NCBI RefSeq assembly: GCF_024746815.1
Contig: NZ_CP080525.1
Coordinates: 1,302,001-1,366,000 of the forward strand
Length of the DNA: 64,000 nt
Source: Mesorhizobium sp. AR07
Lineage (GTDB): Bacteria > Pseudomonadota > Alphaproteobacteria > Rhizobiales > Rhizobiaceae
Direction: 5' to 3'
The notes below the pieces were generated by a model that did no database searches, had not been told where the DNA came from, and worked only from the letters and a program-made list of their open reading frames with translations. Position 1 is the stretch's first letter. Every line of letters starts with the position of its first letter. This document shows, piece after piece, positions 47,784-56,487 of this stretch. The position numbers and the translations under genes were made by a program.

Positions 47784-47905
47784 AGCCGGATGATTTCAGG
47801 TCGAATCGACCTGAAATCTGAATCCGCCTCTAAATCAAAGGAATAGAGCATGATGTCGTCCGAAAACCGCTTCACACTTTTCGGCATCATGCTCTAGAGC
47901 CTAGA
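47784..47905. repeat. double-hairpin intergenic repeat inside the lipid A operon
   Basis: The first palindrome is GATTTCAGGTCGA with TCGACCTGAAATC around a one-base loop (47792-47818). The second is AGAGCATGATG (47845-47855) pairing with CATCATGCTCT (47885-47895), with an inner CCGAAAA/TTTTCGG stem. It matches the form of widely dispersed rhizobial palindromes and lies between adh2XL and lpxXL. Confidence 0.82.
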
Positions 47906-47910
47906 CCTCA

Positions 47911-48891
47911 GTGTTCAAGAAGTTTCGCCGGGATCTCAAATTTCGCTACGGCAGGCAGCTGCGCCAGTTGAACTACTGGCTGGTCGCGCGCGCGGCGATG
48001 ATCATCATCTCGATCCTGCGCCTGCTGCCGGCCGACAGCGCGCTGAATTTCGCCGACCGCGTCGCGCGCCGGGTCGGCCCCTGGGTGGGGCGCCATCAGG
48101 TGGCCGTCGACAATCTGCGCAAGGCCTATCCGGGAAAGAGCGAAGCCGAGATCCAGTCCATCGCGTCGGACATGTGGGGCAACATGGCCCGCCTTGCCGC
48201 CGAATACATCTTCCTCGACGCCCTGTTCGACTACGATCCCGCCGCCACCAGCCCGGGACGTGTCGAGGTCAAGGGGATAGAACACTTCGTCGAGATCGCC
48301 GCCGAAAAGCAGCCGCACATCGTCTTCACCGGCCATCTCGGCAATTTCGAACTGTTGCCGGTGGCGGCGGCGACCTTCGGCATGAACATCACGGCACTGT
48401 TTCGCCCGCCCAACAACCCTTATCTCGCCGAATATATCCTTTCGACGCGCCGCTCGACCATGGGATCGTTGCTGCCCTCGATGGCCGGCGCCTCGTTTGC
48501 GTTGGCGGGGGTCCTGGAGAACGGCGGCAACATCGGCATCCTTGTCGACCAGAAATTCTCCAACGGCCTGGAGACGACATTCTTCGGCCGTCCCTGCCAG
48601 AGCAATCGGGTGCTCGGCACCCTTGCCCGTCACTACGACTGCGACGTCTATCCGGCGCGCTGCGTCAGGCTTCCGGGCAACCGCTTCCGGCTCGAGATCG
48701 AGGACAAGCTGACCTTGCCGCGCACCGCCGACGGCAGCGTCGATGTCCACGCCACCACCCAGCTTCTCGCCGACGTGGTCGAGCGCTGGGTACGCGAAGA
48801 CCCCGGCCAGTGGATGTGGTTCCACAAAAGGTGGGAGATCAGCGGCCGGCGGCGCCGCCCGCAGGCAAAAGCACCAATCGCCGGTGCCTGA
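47911..48891 (+). CDS. lpxXL: lipid A very-long-chain acyltransferase LpxXL
   Basis: This 326-residue LpxL-family acyltransferase transfers the AcpXL-bound very-long-chain acyl group to lipid A at the inner membrane. It has an N-terminal membrane helix (ARAAMIIISILRLLP) and the catalytic HX4E motif in FTGHLGNFELLPV. VDQKFSNGLETTFFGRPC follows, and it ends WMWFHKRWEISGRRRR. The start is GTG at 47911. It is the last gene of the acpXL operon. Confidence 0.92.
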   Translation: MFKKFRRDLKFRYGRQLRQLNYWLVARAAMIIISILRLLPADSALNFADRVARRVGPWVGRHQVAVDNLRKAYPGKSEAEIQSIASDMWGNMARLAAEYIFLDALFDYDPAATSPGRVEVKGIEHFVEIAAEKQPHIVFTGHLGNFELLPVAAATFGMNITALFRPPNNPYLAEYILSTRRSTMGSLLPSMAGASFALAGVLENGGNIGILVDQKFSNGLETTFFGRPCQSNRVLGTLARHYDCDVYPARCVRLPGNRFRLEIEDKLTLPRTADGSVDVHATTQLLADVVERWVREDPGQWMWFHKRWEISGRRRRPQAKAPIAGA

Positions 48892-49033
48892 GCTCGCTGA
48901 TTGGGTGCGCCTACCGCAATTCATGAGCCGGGCGATCCAGTCCTGACATTCCTAACTTTGTTGGTCAGGGAATCTTAAACGGCCGGATGCGAACATCCCA
49001 GAGATCTTCATCGGTTGGGATGGTGCCCGTTGC

Positions 49034-49867
49034 ATGGTTAGTCTCGAAACGCGGCGCCTTGACCGGGACAGCCTCGAAGACCGTTCGTTCGGCCGTTTTG
49101 GCAGGGCCTGGTCGCACATCCGCGAGCGGGGTCTGTTCGAGCCGATCAGGCTCGTCTACCGGCATGGGATAAGCGCAAGCGTCGGCTTTGTCCTGAGAAA
49201 CGCCCGTTATGTCGTCGCCGACCGCCTCGCGCGCGAATGGGATCGCCGGCACGATGTCGATACGGCCGGCTCGATCCAGCTCGCTGCGTTGGATATCGTC
49301 GGACCGCATCGCGACAAGGGCAACGAAGCCGTATGCACGTCGCCGAGAACCTTTGATTTCATCATGAAGTCGCTGCCCAGCGACCTCCAAAACCATACAT
49401 TCATCGACATCGGCTCCGGAAAGTCGCGAACGCTGTTGCTGGCGTCACGATATCCATTCGCGGAGATCATTGGCGTGGAGTTCGCGCGCGAGCTGGTCGA
49501 AATCGCCAGAGGCAACATCGAGCGCTTCAGGGATCCGTCACGGAAATGCCGGGCGCTCAGTGTCGTCGAGGCGGATGCGGCGACTTACGAATTTCCCGAA
49601 GCGCCGCTGGTGGTTTATTTCTACAATCCTTTTTCCAAGGACGTGTTCGACATCGTGCTGAAAAATCTGGTGTCGTCGCTCGAACGGCACAAGCGGGACT
49701 GTTTCATCATCTACGGAAGCTCAAGCCACCGCGCCATCGATTGGGCAAGGCCGGCAATCCGCGAAGCCGGCATTTTTACCGAACTTACCGTGCCGCCAAT
49801 GCCCGGCTTCCTCGATGCGATCCGAACCATCGACTACGCGGTCTTTCAGGTTCGCGCGGCGGCGTAG
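49034..49867 (+). CDS. class I SAM-dependent methyltransferase-like protein
   Basis: This 277-residue protein has a Rossmann methyltransferase core. Motif I is TFIDIGSGKSRTLLLAS, followed by the acidic residue in IIGVEFARELVEIARGN and motif IV-like VVYFYNPFSKDVFD. The N-terminal 100 residues are basic and not assignable. The substrate is unknown. It is 142 bases after lpxXL. Its 3' end overlaps that of the convergent flavoprotein gene by 22 bases. It may belong with that gene and the ATP-grasp gene. Confidence 0.8.
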   Translation: MVSLETRRLDRDSLEDRSFGRFGRAWSHIRERGLFEPIRLVYRHGISASVGFVLRNARYVVADRLAREWDRRHDVDTAGSIQLAALDIVGPHRDKGNEAVCTSPRTFDFIMKSLPSDLQNHTFIDIGSGKSRTLLLASRYPFAEIIGVEFARELVEIARGNIERFRDPSRKCRALSVVEADAATYEFPEAPLVVYFYNPFSKDVFDIVLKNLVSSLERHKRDCFIIYGSSSHRAIDWARPAIREAGIFTELTVPPMPGFLDAIRTIDYAVFQVRAAA

Positions 49868-51066
49868 CCCTTGTCTCTGGCCTTGATGAAGCGCGCGACG
49901 TTGCGCGCGGCATATGGCGTGCCGGCGGTGAACCGCATCAGCGGGCCAAAGCTGCCGACAGCGCTCGCGCCAACGAAATGCAGGCCTGGAATGCTCGACT
50001 CGAAGCCCGCGGAGAGCACCGGAGCCCCTTCCCGGCGCGCAATCGCGGCAAGCACATCGGGCGCGAACAGCCCGAGCCTGGCGATATCGATCTGGTAGCC
50101 CGTGCCCAGCAGGACGTGATCGAAGGTGGCGGCATCCTTCTCGAACCGCAGTTCGATGGCATGGCCCTTGGCGGCCGCGCCAACAATCCTGCTGCCGGCA
50201 TTGACCCTTATTCCGTCGAAGTCCGGCTTCAGCCAGCCTGACGCGCCGGCCCCAAGACTGCGCTTGTTGAGCCCTGCCCTGGCTGCCTCCGGAAACCGGT
50301 GCACAAAGCCTGGAACTTCGACCAGCCAGGACAGTGGAAAAGGACCGACCCTGGAAGGAGACGCAAGGCGCTCCGAAGCGAAGTCGCGCAAGCTCCAGCT
50401 TTTGTTTCCCGACAGCGTTCGATACCCAAGCCAATGGATGTCGCCACGGCAGACAAGGTCGACATCCGCCCCGCATCGTTTGAGCAGCACCGCGGATTCG
50501 CAGGCGCTCTGCCCGCGCCCGATGACGGCGACGCGCTTGCCGCGGAAGGCCTCGTAGCCGGCATGTTCGCTGGGATGGCTGACCAGTTCGCCGGGCATTC
50601 CCTTGAAGACGGCGGGTATCATCTGCTGGTTCATCAGGCCGGTGGCAATAACGACACGCCGCGCATGAACGGCAGCCCCGTCGGCAAGAGCGAGACGAAA
50701 CCCTTCCTTCGCCGTTTCAACGCGGCTGACCATGCGCGTATCCAGATCAGGAACCGTCTGGCCTTGAATCCACAGTCCATAGTCGACGAAGTTTTCGAGC
50801 AGCAGCGGTTCGCTCGACGAGATTCCAAGGCCTTCCGCGTAAGAGTCGAGCGACAGCGGACCTTTGGTGTGGCCGATATAGGTCGCGTGCCAGGGAGAGC
50901 GCAGCCTCATGCCCCTTGGCATGTGGTCACGCCAGAAGGACATGGCGCCGCCAAAGGCAAGCGTTTCAATGCCCGCCGCTTTGAGGGCGGAAGCAACGGC
51001 CAGCCCGAACGGCCCGGCACCGATCACGGCCACCTCGCAATCGGTCCTGAGCATGGGAGCGGTCAT
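49846..51066 (-). CDS. FAD/NAD(P)-dependent oxidoreductase
   Basis: This 406-residue flavoprotein resembles flavin monooxygenase and thioredoxin reductase-like enzymes. The FAD motif VAVIGAGPFGLAVASALKAA is at the N-terminus. A second dinucleotide motif, RVAVIGRGQSACESAVLLKR, is near residue 175. The C-terminal FAD-contact region is PGLHFVGASAVGSFGP. The substrate is unknown. The ATG at 51066 begins MTAPMLRTD; the frame extends upstream without a site. It is downstream of an ATP-grasp gene on the same strand (159-base gap). Confidence 0.82.
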   Translation of the reverse strand: MTAPMLRTDCEVAVIGAGPFGLAVASALKAAGIETLAFGGAMSFWRDHMPRGMRLRSPWHATYIGHTKGPLSLDSYAEGLGISSSEPLLLENFVDYGLWIQGQTVPDLDTRMVSRVETAKEGFRLALADGAAVHARRVVIATGLMNQQMIPAVFKGMPGELVSHPSEHAGYEAFRGKRVAVIGRGQSACESAVLLKRCGADVDLVCRGDIHWLGYRTLSGNKSWSLRDFASERLASPSRVGPFPLSWLVEVPGFVHRFPEAARAGLNKRSLGAGASGWLKPDFDGIRVNAGSRIVGAAAKGHAIELRFEKDAATFDHVLLGTGYQIDIARLGLFAPDVLAAIARREGAPVLSAGFESSIPGLHFVGASAVGSFGPLMRFTAGTPYAARNVARFIKARDKGYAAART

Positions 51067-51225
51067 GTCATTGGTCTCGTGGGTCTGTTTTCCGTCAGCC
51101 TGACCCCGGCTGGAAGCAAACTCAGGCACATCGTCGTCCTAAACATTCCCAGGTTAAGAATGAGGAAAGGAACCGCATCCTGCTGCCTCGCCGGCAGATG
51201 AACCGGCGTTGTCAGTTAATCATTT

Positions 51226-52434
51226 TCACCGGATGCGAAGTATCCGCCTCATCAGCACTCTCCACACGGTCAATGGTATGTCGATCAGACCCGGCACCGG
51301 GTCGCTTGCCGCGAATGTCGCCCATGCCCGTACCGGGCCAAATGAGCGCAAATAGGCCTGTTTTGTCAGACGGCCGCTCGAGATCAACTTGCCGGCCGCC
51401 ACCACGTCCCGAACCAGATACATCCAGGATGTATTCGGCCGCGCCGAGACTGCCGCGACCTTGTGGCCCGACTTGATTGCCCAAAGCATGGCGCCGAGAT
51501 CGACGCCGGCGGCGGCGGCCAGCCCAAACCATGTCCAGGGCCGCGGATTGACGTCGAGTATCTTCAACGAGCCGTCGCGGGGGTCGCGTTTGAATTCGAC
51601 CTCCACCAGTCCGTGGTGGTCGATCGATCCAAGCAGCCGGCGCGCGATGTCGATCAGCTGCGGCTCGTCGACGACCTCGACAAACGTGCTGGTATAGCCG
51701 AAGTCGACCGGATATTGCCGGCTGCGACGGGCGGTAAACTCGGCCACCGGCGCGCCCCGGTTCCACAGCGCCGCATAGGAAAACTGACTTTCCCCTCCCC
51801 CCGGTATCATTTCCTGAACGACGACATTCTCGATGCCGATCTCTCCGGCAGTCCATTTGTAGGCTGTCAGGAACGTCGCCTGGTCGTTGGCGAGAACGGC
51901 CTTTGCACGGGCGAAACGGCTGCGCCCGCCCATGTTCGGCTTCAGGATGACGGGAAAGCGAAGCTTGGCGGCGGCTGCCTGCTCCAGCGAAGTAAACTCG
52001 TAGGTCAGCGGAATGGCGAGTGCCAGTTCGCGGGCACGGCGATAGAGGAGCGGCTTGTCACAAACCCATTTCAGCTGCTGCCATGGCGGCAGCAACACGT
52101 CGAATGCAGCGGACAATTGATCGATGGATTGCGACACCAGCCGAACTTCAGGGTCGCCGCCGGGGATCAGAAGAAAGCCCTCCAACCCTTGGGTCGCGGC
52201 CAGGTTGAGCAGGAAGGCGACGGCGCCGTCATCATCGGGACCGGGCCACGTCATCTGCCGATGAGCGTAGCGCGAAAAGCGGGGCAAGGGCGTGTCGGCG
52301 CTTACCAGCCAGACAGGCACTTTCTGCATCCCAAGGCTCCTGGCCAGCGCCAGCGTGCCATGCGCCCCACCAAGAATAACCACACCAGCGGGCCGGCCGG
52401 AAACACGATCATCCATCTCTGGCTGCACAAGCAT
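51226..52434 (-). CDS. ATP-grasp ligase, unknown substrate
   Basis: This 402-residue protein has an N-terminal Rossmann-like domain (GVVILGGAHGTLALARSLGM). The ATP-grasp fold shows RFPVILKPNMGGRSRF, VVQEMIPGGGESQFSYAALW and the metal-binding VEVEFKRDPRDGSLKILDVN. The C-terminal region is basic and partly hydrophobic. Such enzymes join a carboxylate to an amine via an acyl phosphate. Neighbouring flavoprotein and methyltransferase genes suggest a small-molecule or surface-modification pathway, which is inference. Confidence 0.82.
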   Translation of the reverse strand: MLVQPEMDDRVSGRPAGVVILGGAHGTLALARSLGMQKVPVWLVSADTPLPRFSRYAHRQMTWPGPDDDGAVAFLLNLAATQGLEGFLLIPGGDPEVRLVSQSIDQLSAAFDVLLPPWQQLKWVCDKPLLYRRARELALAIPLTYEFTSLEQAAAAKLRFPVILKPNMGGRSRFARAKAVLANDQATFLTAYKWTAGEIGIENVVVQEMIPGGGESQFSYAALWNRGAPVAEFTARRSRQYPVDFGYTSTFVEVVDEPQLIDIARRLLGSIDHHGLVEVEFKRDPRDGSLKILDVNPRPWTWFGLAAAAGVDLGAMLWAIKSGHKVAAVSARPNTSWMYLVRDVVAAGKLISSGRLTKQAYLRSFGPVRAWATFAASDPVPGLIDIPLTVWRVLMRRILRIR

Positions 52435-52650
52435 CTGTCAATTCCGGCAATGGGCACTCAATGGCGAAGTTCCTGGCGGACCGAATCATCTGTTCCAACC
52501 GCCGCTGACTTCGCCGGCTAAAGACAATCCGGAAAAGCATGCGGTGCTTTTGCCGTCGGCAATTGCGTAAAGCAGTCATCAGAGCGGCTCAATGATCCCT
52601 TCAACATTGAACCGGTCCAACATGGTGGCGGCTGTGATGCCCGACTGCCC

Positions 52651-53079
52651 CTAGTTCGTCACGACAATTCGCGTGTTGCCGAAACCCACTTCCTTCACCA
52701 TCGAATAGAAGGTTGCGGCATCGGCCGTGTGCAGCCGCACGCAGCCATGCGACGCCGGGCGGCCCAGCTGCCTGACGGCGCCGGTTCCGTGGATGGCATA
52801 GCCGCCATGGAAGAACACGGAATAAGGCATCGGCGACATATGATATTTGCGCGAATACCACATCCGGGCCGTGCGTTGCGGCCGATAGGTGCCGCGCGGC
52901 GTGAAATAACCCGGACGCGCGGTCGAAACACTCCACCGGTAAACCGACAGGCCATAGCGGACCGTCATCGTCTGCGTCGAAACGTCTATGTTTGCAACGA
53001 GGCTGGCTGCCCAGCCCTGCCCCGCGGCACCGAACAGCATCGCGACGAACACGGCCGCCATGAGAACTGTCTTTTTCAT
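52651..53079 (-). CDS. small L,D-transpeptidase (YkuD domain)
   Basis: This 142-residue protein has a signal peptide ending GQGWAAS. A single YkuD domain shows the catalytic block AIHGTGAVRQLGRPASHGCV followed by RLHTADA. The Cys and His are intact. Such enzymes make 3-3 cross-links in peptidoglycan or attach lipoproteins to it. There is no substrate-binding or LysM module, so it is a minimal form, common in rhizobia in multiple copies. A strong hairpin lies 34 bases upstream of its start. Confidence 0.9.
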   Translation of the reverse strand: MKKTVLMAAVFVAMLFGAAGQGWAASLVANIDVSTQTMTVRYGLSVYRWSVSTARPGYFTPRGTYRPQRTARMWYSRKYHMSPMPYSVFFHGGYAIHGTGAVRQLGRPASHGCVRLHTADAATFYSMVKEVGFGNTRIVVTN

Positions 53080-53112
53080 GCGATCAAACCCCTTTGATTG
53101 CCCCTTGCCTGC

Positions 53113-53149
53113 CTGCCATCACGGTGTTTTTCACCTTTTTTGATGGCAG
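53113..53149 (-). promoter_or_regulatory. strong hairpin upstream of the L,D-transpeptidase gene
   Basis: CTGCCATCA (53113-53121) pairs perfectly with TGATGGCAG (53141-53149), and an inner GGTG/CACC pair extends the stem. It lies in the likely 5' leader or promoter of the minus-strand gene starting at 53079. No T-run follows in either orientation at the expected place, so a terminator is less likely. Confidence 0.4.
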
Positions 53150-53302
53150 GTGACCGGGATAACACACACTCCTTGACCAATTGGCCAATCCGAAGCGGCG
53201 AATTTGAACGATTTCGCGCGATAGTTGCCGCAACGACACGTCGCGCGGTCCTGACCACGAGCGGGCTTGCAAAACCGCTGATATCGCTGCTCAACTCGTC
53301 GC

Positions 53303-54585
53303 ATGAACGAGCGACTCCTCAAGGCAATCGAAGACCGGCGCGACGATGTCGTCGCGCTGACCGCCGACCTGATCCGTTTTCCGACCATCAACCCACCCGG
53401 CGAAGCCTACCGGCCATGCGCCGAATATCTTGCCGCGCGGCTGAAGAAGAGCGGCTTCGAGACCGAATTCATCCGCGCCGAAGGCACGCCCGGCGACACC
53501 GATCGCTACCCGCGTGTCAATGTCGTTGCCCGTTTCGACGGAAGGTCGCCCGGAGCCTGCGTCCACTTCAACTCGCATATCGACGTTGTCGAAGCCGGCG
53601 AAGGCTGGACCGTCGATCCCTTTGCCGGCACTGTCAGGGACGGCAAGGTCTACGGCCGTGGTGCCTGCGACATGAAGGGCGGCCTGGCCGCCTCGGTCAT
53701 TGCCGCCGAGGCGTTCATGGAGGTCTTTCCCGACTTTCCCGGCGCCATCGAAATATCGGGCACCGTCGACGAGGAGTCCGGTGGCTTCGGCGGTGTCGCC
53801 CATCTGGCAAGGCTCGGCTACTTCTCGAAACCCAGGGTCGATCACGTCATCATTCCCGAACCGCTATCAACAAGGACCGCATCTGCCTTGGCCATCGCGG
53901 CGTCTGGTGGGCGGAGATCGAGACCAAGGGCGAGATCGCGCATGGCTCGATGCCGTTCCTCGGCGACAATGCGGTGCGCCACATGGGCGCCGTGCTGCAG
54001 GCCTTCGAGGATGAACTGTTTCCCGCACTCGAGCGCAAGACGACACGCATGCCGGTCGTGCCCGAAGGCGCAAAGCGCTCGACCATGAACATTAATTCCA
54101 TCCATGGTGGCCAGACCGAGGATTTCCGGCCCGGCCTGCCTTCGCCCAACGTGCCCGATTCCTGCCGGCTGACCATCGATCGTCGCTTCCTGCTCGAGGA
54201 GGATCTCGACACGGTCAAAGGTGAAGTGACCGGCATTCTCGACCGGCTGAAGCGCGAGCGCAAAAAATTCGACTACGAGATCCGCGACCTGATGGAAGTG
54301 CTGCCGCTGATGACGGAGCGCGACGCGCCTGTGGTCAAGGCGGTGGCGCAAGGCATCATGGCGATCTTCGACCGCGAACCGGACTATGTCATCTCGCCCG
54401 GCACCTATGACCAGAAGCACATTGCCCGCATCGGCCACATCTATGATTGCATCGCCTATGGCCCCGGCATTCTCGACCTCGCCCACAGGCCGGACGAGTG
54501 GGTCGGCATATCGGACATGGTGGAATCGGCCAAGGTGATGGCGATCGGGCTCAATGTGCTGCTGCGGGGCACGGAAGCGGGATAG
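53303..54585 (+). pseudogene. M20 peptidase/deacylase gene with a frameshift
   Basis: The two frames together give a complete M20 metallopeptidase of about 425 residues (ArgE/DapE type). The first frame has VHFNSHIDVVEAG, GRGACDMKGGLAASV and VDEESGGFGG with zinc ligands, and runs to IIPEPL. The rest, starting NKDRICLGHRGVWWAEIETK and ending GLNVLLRGTEAG, is in the next frame. The break lies at about 53864-53868 in CTATCAAC, where family sequence expects EPLNKDR. A two-base insertion or one-base loss explains it. It precedes a peptide ABC importer, so it may once have trimmed the imported substrate. Confidence 0.82.
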
Positions 54586-54734
54586 CTGCGCATCACGACA
54601 AGCTTCGACCTGCCGATGGGGCCGCCAGGACAAAAACATTCCCCGCCGCACCAGCGGGCAGCACGAAACGCAATTTACTCCGTGACAAAATCACGCTTCT
54701 ATCGCCCGGGTTTGAACACATGGGGAATTGCACG

Positions 54735-56213
54735 ATGAGATTGTGGAAAACCATTCTGGCCGCTGCGGTGCTGTCGCTTGCCACTGGTACCTCGGCATTC
54801 GCCGCGCGAACCGACCTGGTCATCGGCATTCCGCTCGAACCGCCGCATCTCGATCCGACCGCCGGCGCTGCCGCGGCGATCAAGGAGGTTCTCTATGCCA
54901 ATGTGTTCGAGGGCCTGACCCGCATCGGCCCGAACAGCGAAGTGCTGCCGGACCTGGCGCAAAGCTGGACCATTTCCGACGACGGCAAAATCTACACCTT
55001 CAAGCTGCATACTGGCGTGAAATTCCACGACGGCACCGGTTTCGATGCCAGCGACGTGAAATTCTCGCTCGACCGCGCGCGCGCCGACAATTCGGTCAAC
55101 GCGCAAAAGGGCCTGTTTGCAGCCATCGACAAGGTCGACGTGGTGGATTCTGCGACCGTCAAGGTCACGCTGAAGCACCCGCAAGGCTCCTTCCTCTACA
55201 ATATGGGCTGGGGCGACGCGGTGATGGTGTCTCCCAAATCGGCGGACACCAACAAGGAAAAGCCGATTGGAACCGGACCGTTCAAGTTCCAGAACTGGGC
55301 CAAGGGATCGTCGATCACGCTGGTGAAATCCGACCGCTACTGGGGTGCTCCGGTGTTTCTTGACAAGGTCGAGTTCCGCATTGTTCCGGATGCCGCCGCC
55401 TACGTTCCGGCACTGCTTTCCGGCGACATCCAGGCCTTCCCCTTCTTCGATCCCGACAGCGTCGCGCAGGTCAAGGACGATCCGCGCTTCAAGGTGGTGG
55501 TCGGAGCGACCGAGGGCGAAACCATCCTGTCGATGAACAACAAGAAGCCGCCCTTCGACAAATTGCAGGTCCGGCAGGCGATTTCCTACGCCCTCGATCG
55601 CAAGGCAATCATCGACGGCGCCTCGGCCGGCCTTGGTCTGCAGATCGGCTCGCATATGTCGCCAACCAACAAATACTATGTCGACCTCACCGGCCGTTAT
55701 CCGTATGATGTCGCCAAGGCCAAGGAACTGCTGAAGGAGGCAGGCCTAGAGAACGGCTTCAGGGCGACGCTGAAGCTGCCGCCGACCGCCTATGCCAGGC
55801 TCGGCGGCGAGATCATCGCCTCGGAGCTTCGCGACGTCGGCATTGGTCTCGAAATCATCCCGGTCGAATGGGCGCAGTGGCTGGATCAGGTGTTCACCAA
55901 GAAGGATTACGACCTGACCATCGTCTCGCACACCGAGCCCAACGACATCGATATCTATTCGCGCAAGGACTACTACTTCAACTACGACAACCCCGCCTTC
56001 GACAAGGTCATCGCCGACCTGGACCTCACCTCCGACGAAGCCAAGCGCAAGGCGCTTTATGCACAGGCGCAGAAGATCCTGGCCGATGATGCCGTGGTTG
56101 GCTTCCTCTACGAACTGCCGAAGGTCGGCGTCTGGGACGCCAAGCTGCAAGGGCTATGGGAAAACGCACCGATCCAGGCCAATGATTTGACCAAGGTGAA
56201 GTGGTCGGATTGA
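54735..56213 (+). CDS. peptide ABC importer substrate-binding protein
   Basis: This 492-residue SBP_bac_5 (DppA/OppA type) protein has a signal peptide ending GTSAFAART. Family blocks are GIPLEPPHLDPTAG, VLYANVFEGLTRIG, DGKIYTFKLHTGVKFHDGT and KKPPFDKLQVRQAISYALDR. It binds di- or oligopeptides, or a related amino compound, in the periplasm. ATG 54735 has GGGGAA upstream and gives a clean signal peptide; ATG 54720 is the alternative. It heads a four-gene ABC operon, but a palindromic repeat separates it from the permease genes. Confidence 0.9.
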   Translation: MRLWKTILAAAVLSLATGTSAFAARTDLVIGIPLEPPHLDPTAGAAAAIKEVLYANVFEGLTRIGPNSEVLPDLAQSWTISDDGKIYTFKLHTGVKFHDGTGFDASDVKFSLDRARADNSVNAQKGLFAAIDKVDVVDSATVKVTLKHPQGSFLYNMGWGDAVMVSPKSADTNKEKPIGTGPFKFQNWAKGSSITLVKSDRYWGAPVFLDKVEFRIVPDAAAYVPALLSGDIQAFPFFDPDSVAQVKDDPRFKVVVGATEGETILSMNNKKPPFDKLQVRQAISYALDRKAIIDGASAGLGLQIGSHMSPTNKYYVDLTGRYPYDVAKAKELLKEAGLENGFRATLKLPPTAYARLGGEIIASELRDVGIGLEIIPVEWAQWLDQVFTKKDYDLTIVSHTEPNDIDIYSRKDYYFNYDNPAFDKVIADLDLTSDEAKRKALYAQAQKILADDAVVGFLYELPKVGVWDAKLQGLWENAPIQANDLTKVKWSD

Positions 56214-56243
56214 AGACCCAGGCTATCCGGCGGAAGTTGCGTT

Positions 56244-56432
56244 CCGTCCCACCCCCCTCTGCCCTGCCGGGCATCTCCCCCCCAGGGGGGGAGATCGGCA
56301 GTTCGGCCGATGGCACCCCCTTTGCAACCTTCGTGGTTTGCGCAAGGTCAGTGATTGGCGAAAGCCACGATGAGAGCGCAATCTCCCCCCTTGCGGGGGA
56401 GATGTCCGGCAGGACAGAGGGGGGTGGGACGG
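56244..56432. repeat. palindromic repeat within the peptide importer operon
   Basis: CCGTCCCACCCCCCTCTGCC at the left end and its complement at the right (ending 56432) form a terminal inverted repeat of about 38 bases with few mismatches. Internal ATCTCCCCCC/GGGGGGAGAT hairpins sit at each arm. It fills most of the 274-base gap between binding-protein and permease genes. Confidence 0.85.
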
Positions 56433-56487
56433 AGCGATACCATTTCCCGCTTCTTGCCATTGGCAACGCAGCGGTCTCCCAATATCC

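Noticed and set aside
49846..49867. The 22-base overlap of methyltransferase and flavoprotein 3' ends as a regulatory antisense device
   Set aside because: Short convergent overlaps of this size are common, and nothing else suggests regulation.
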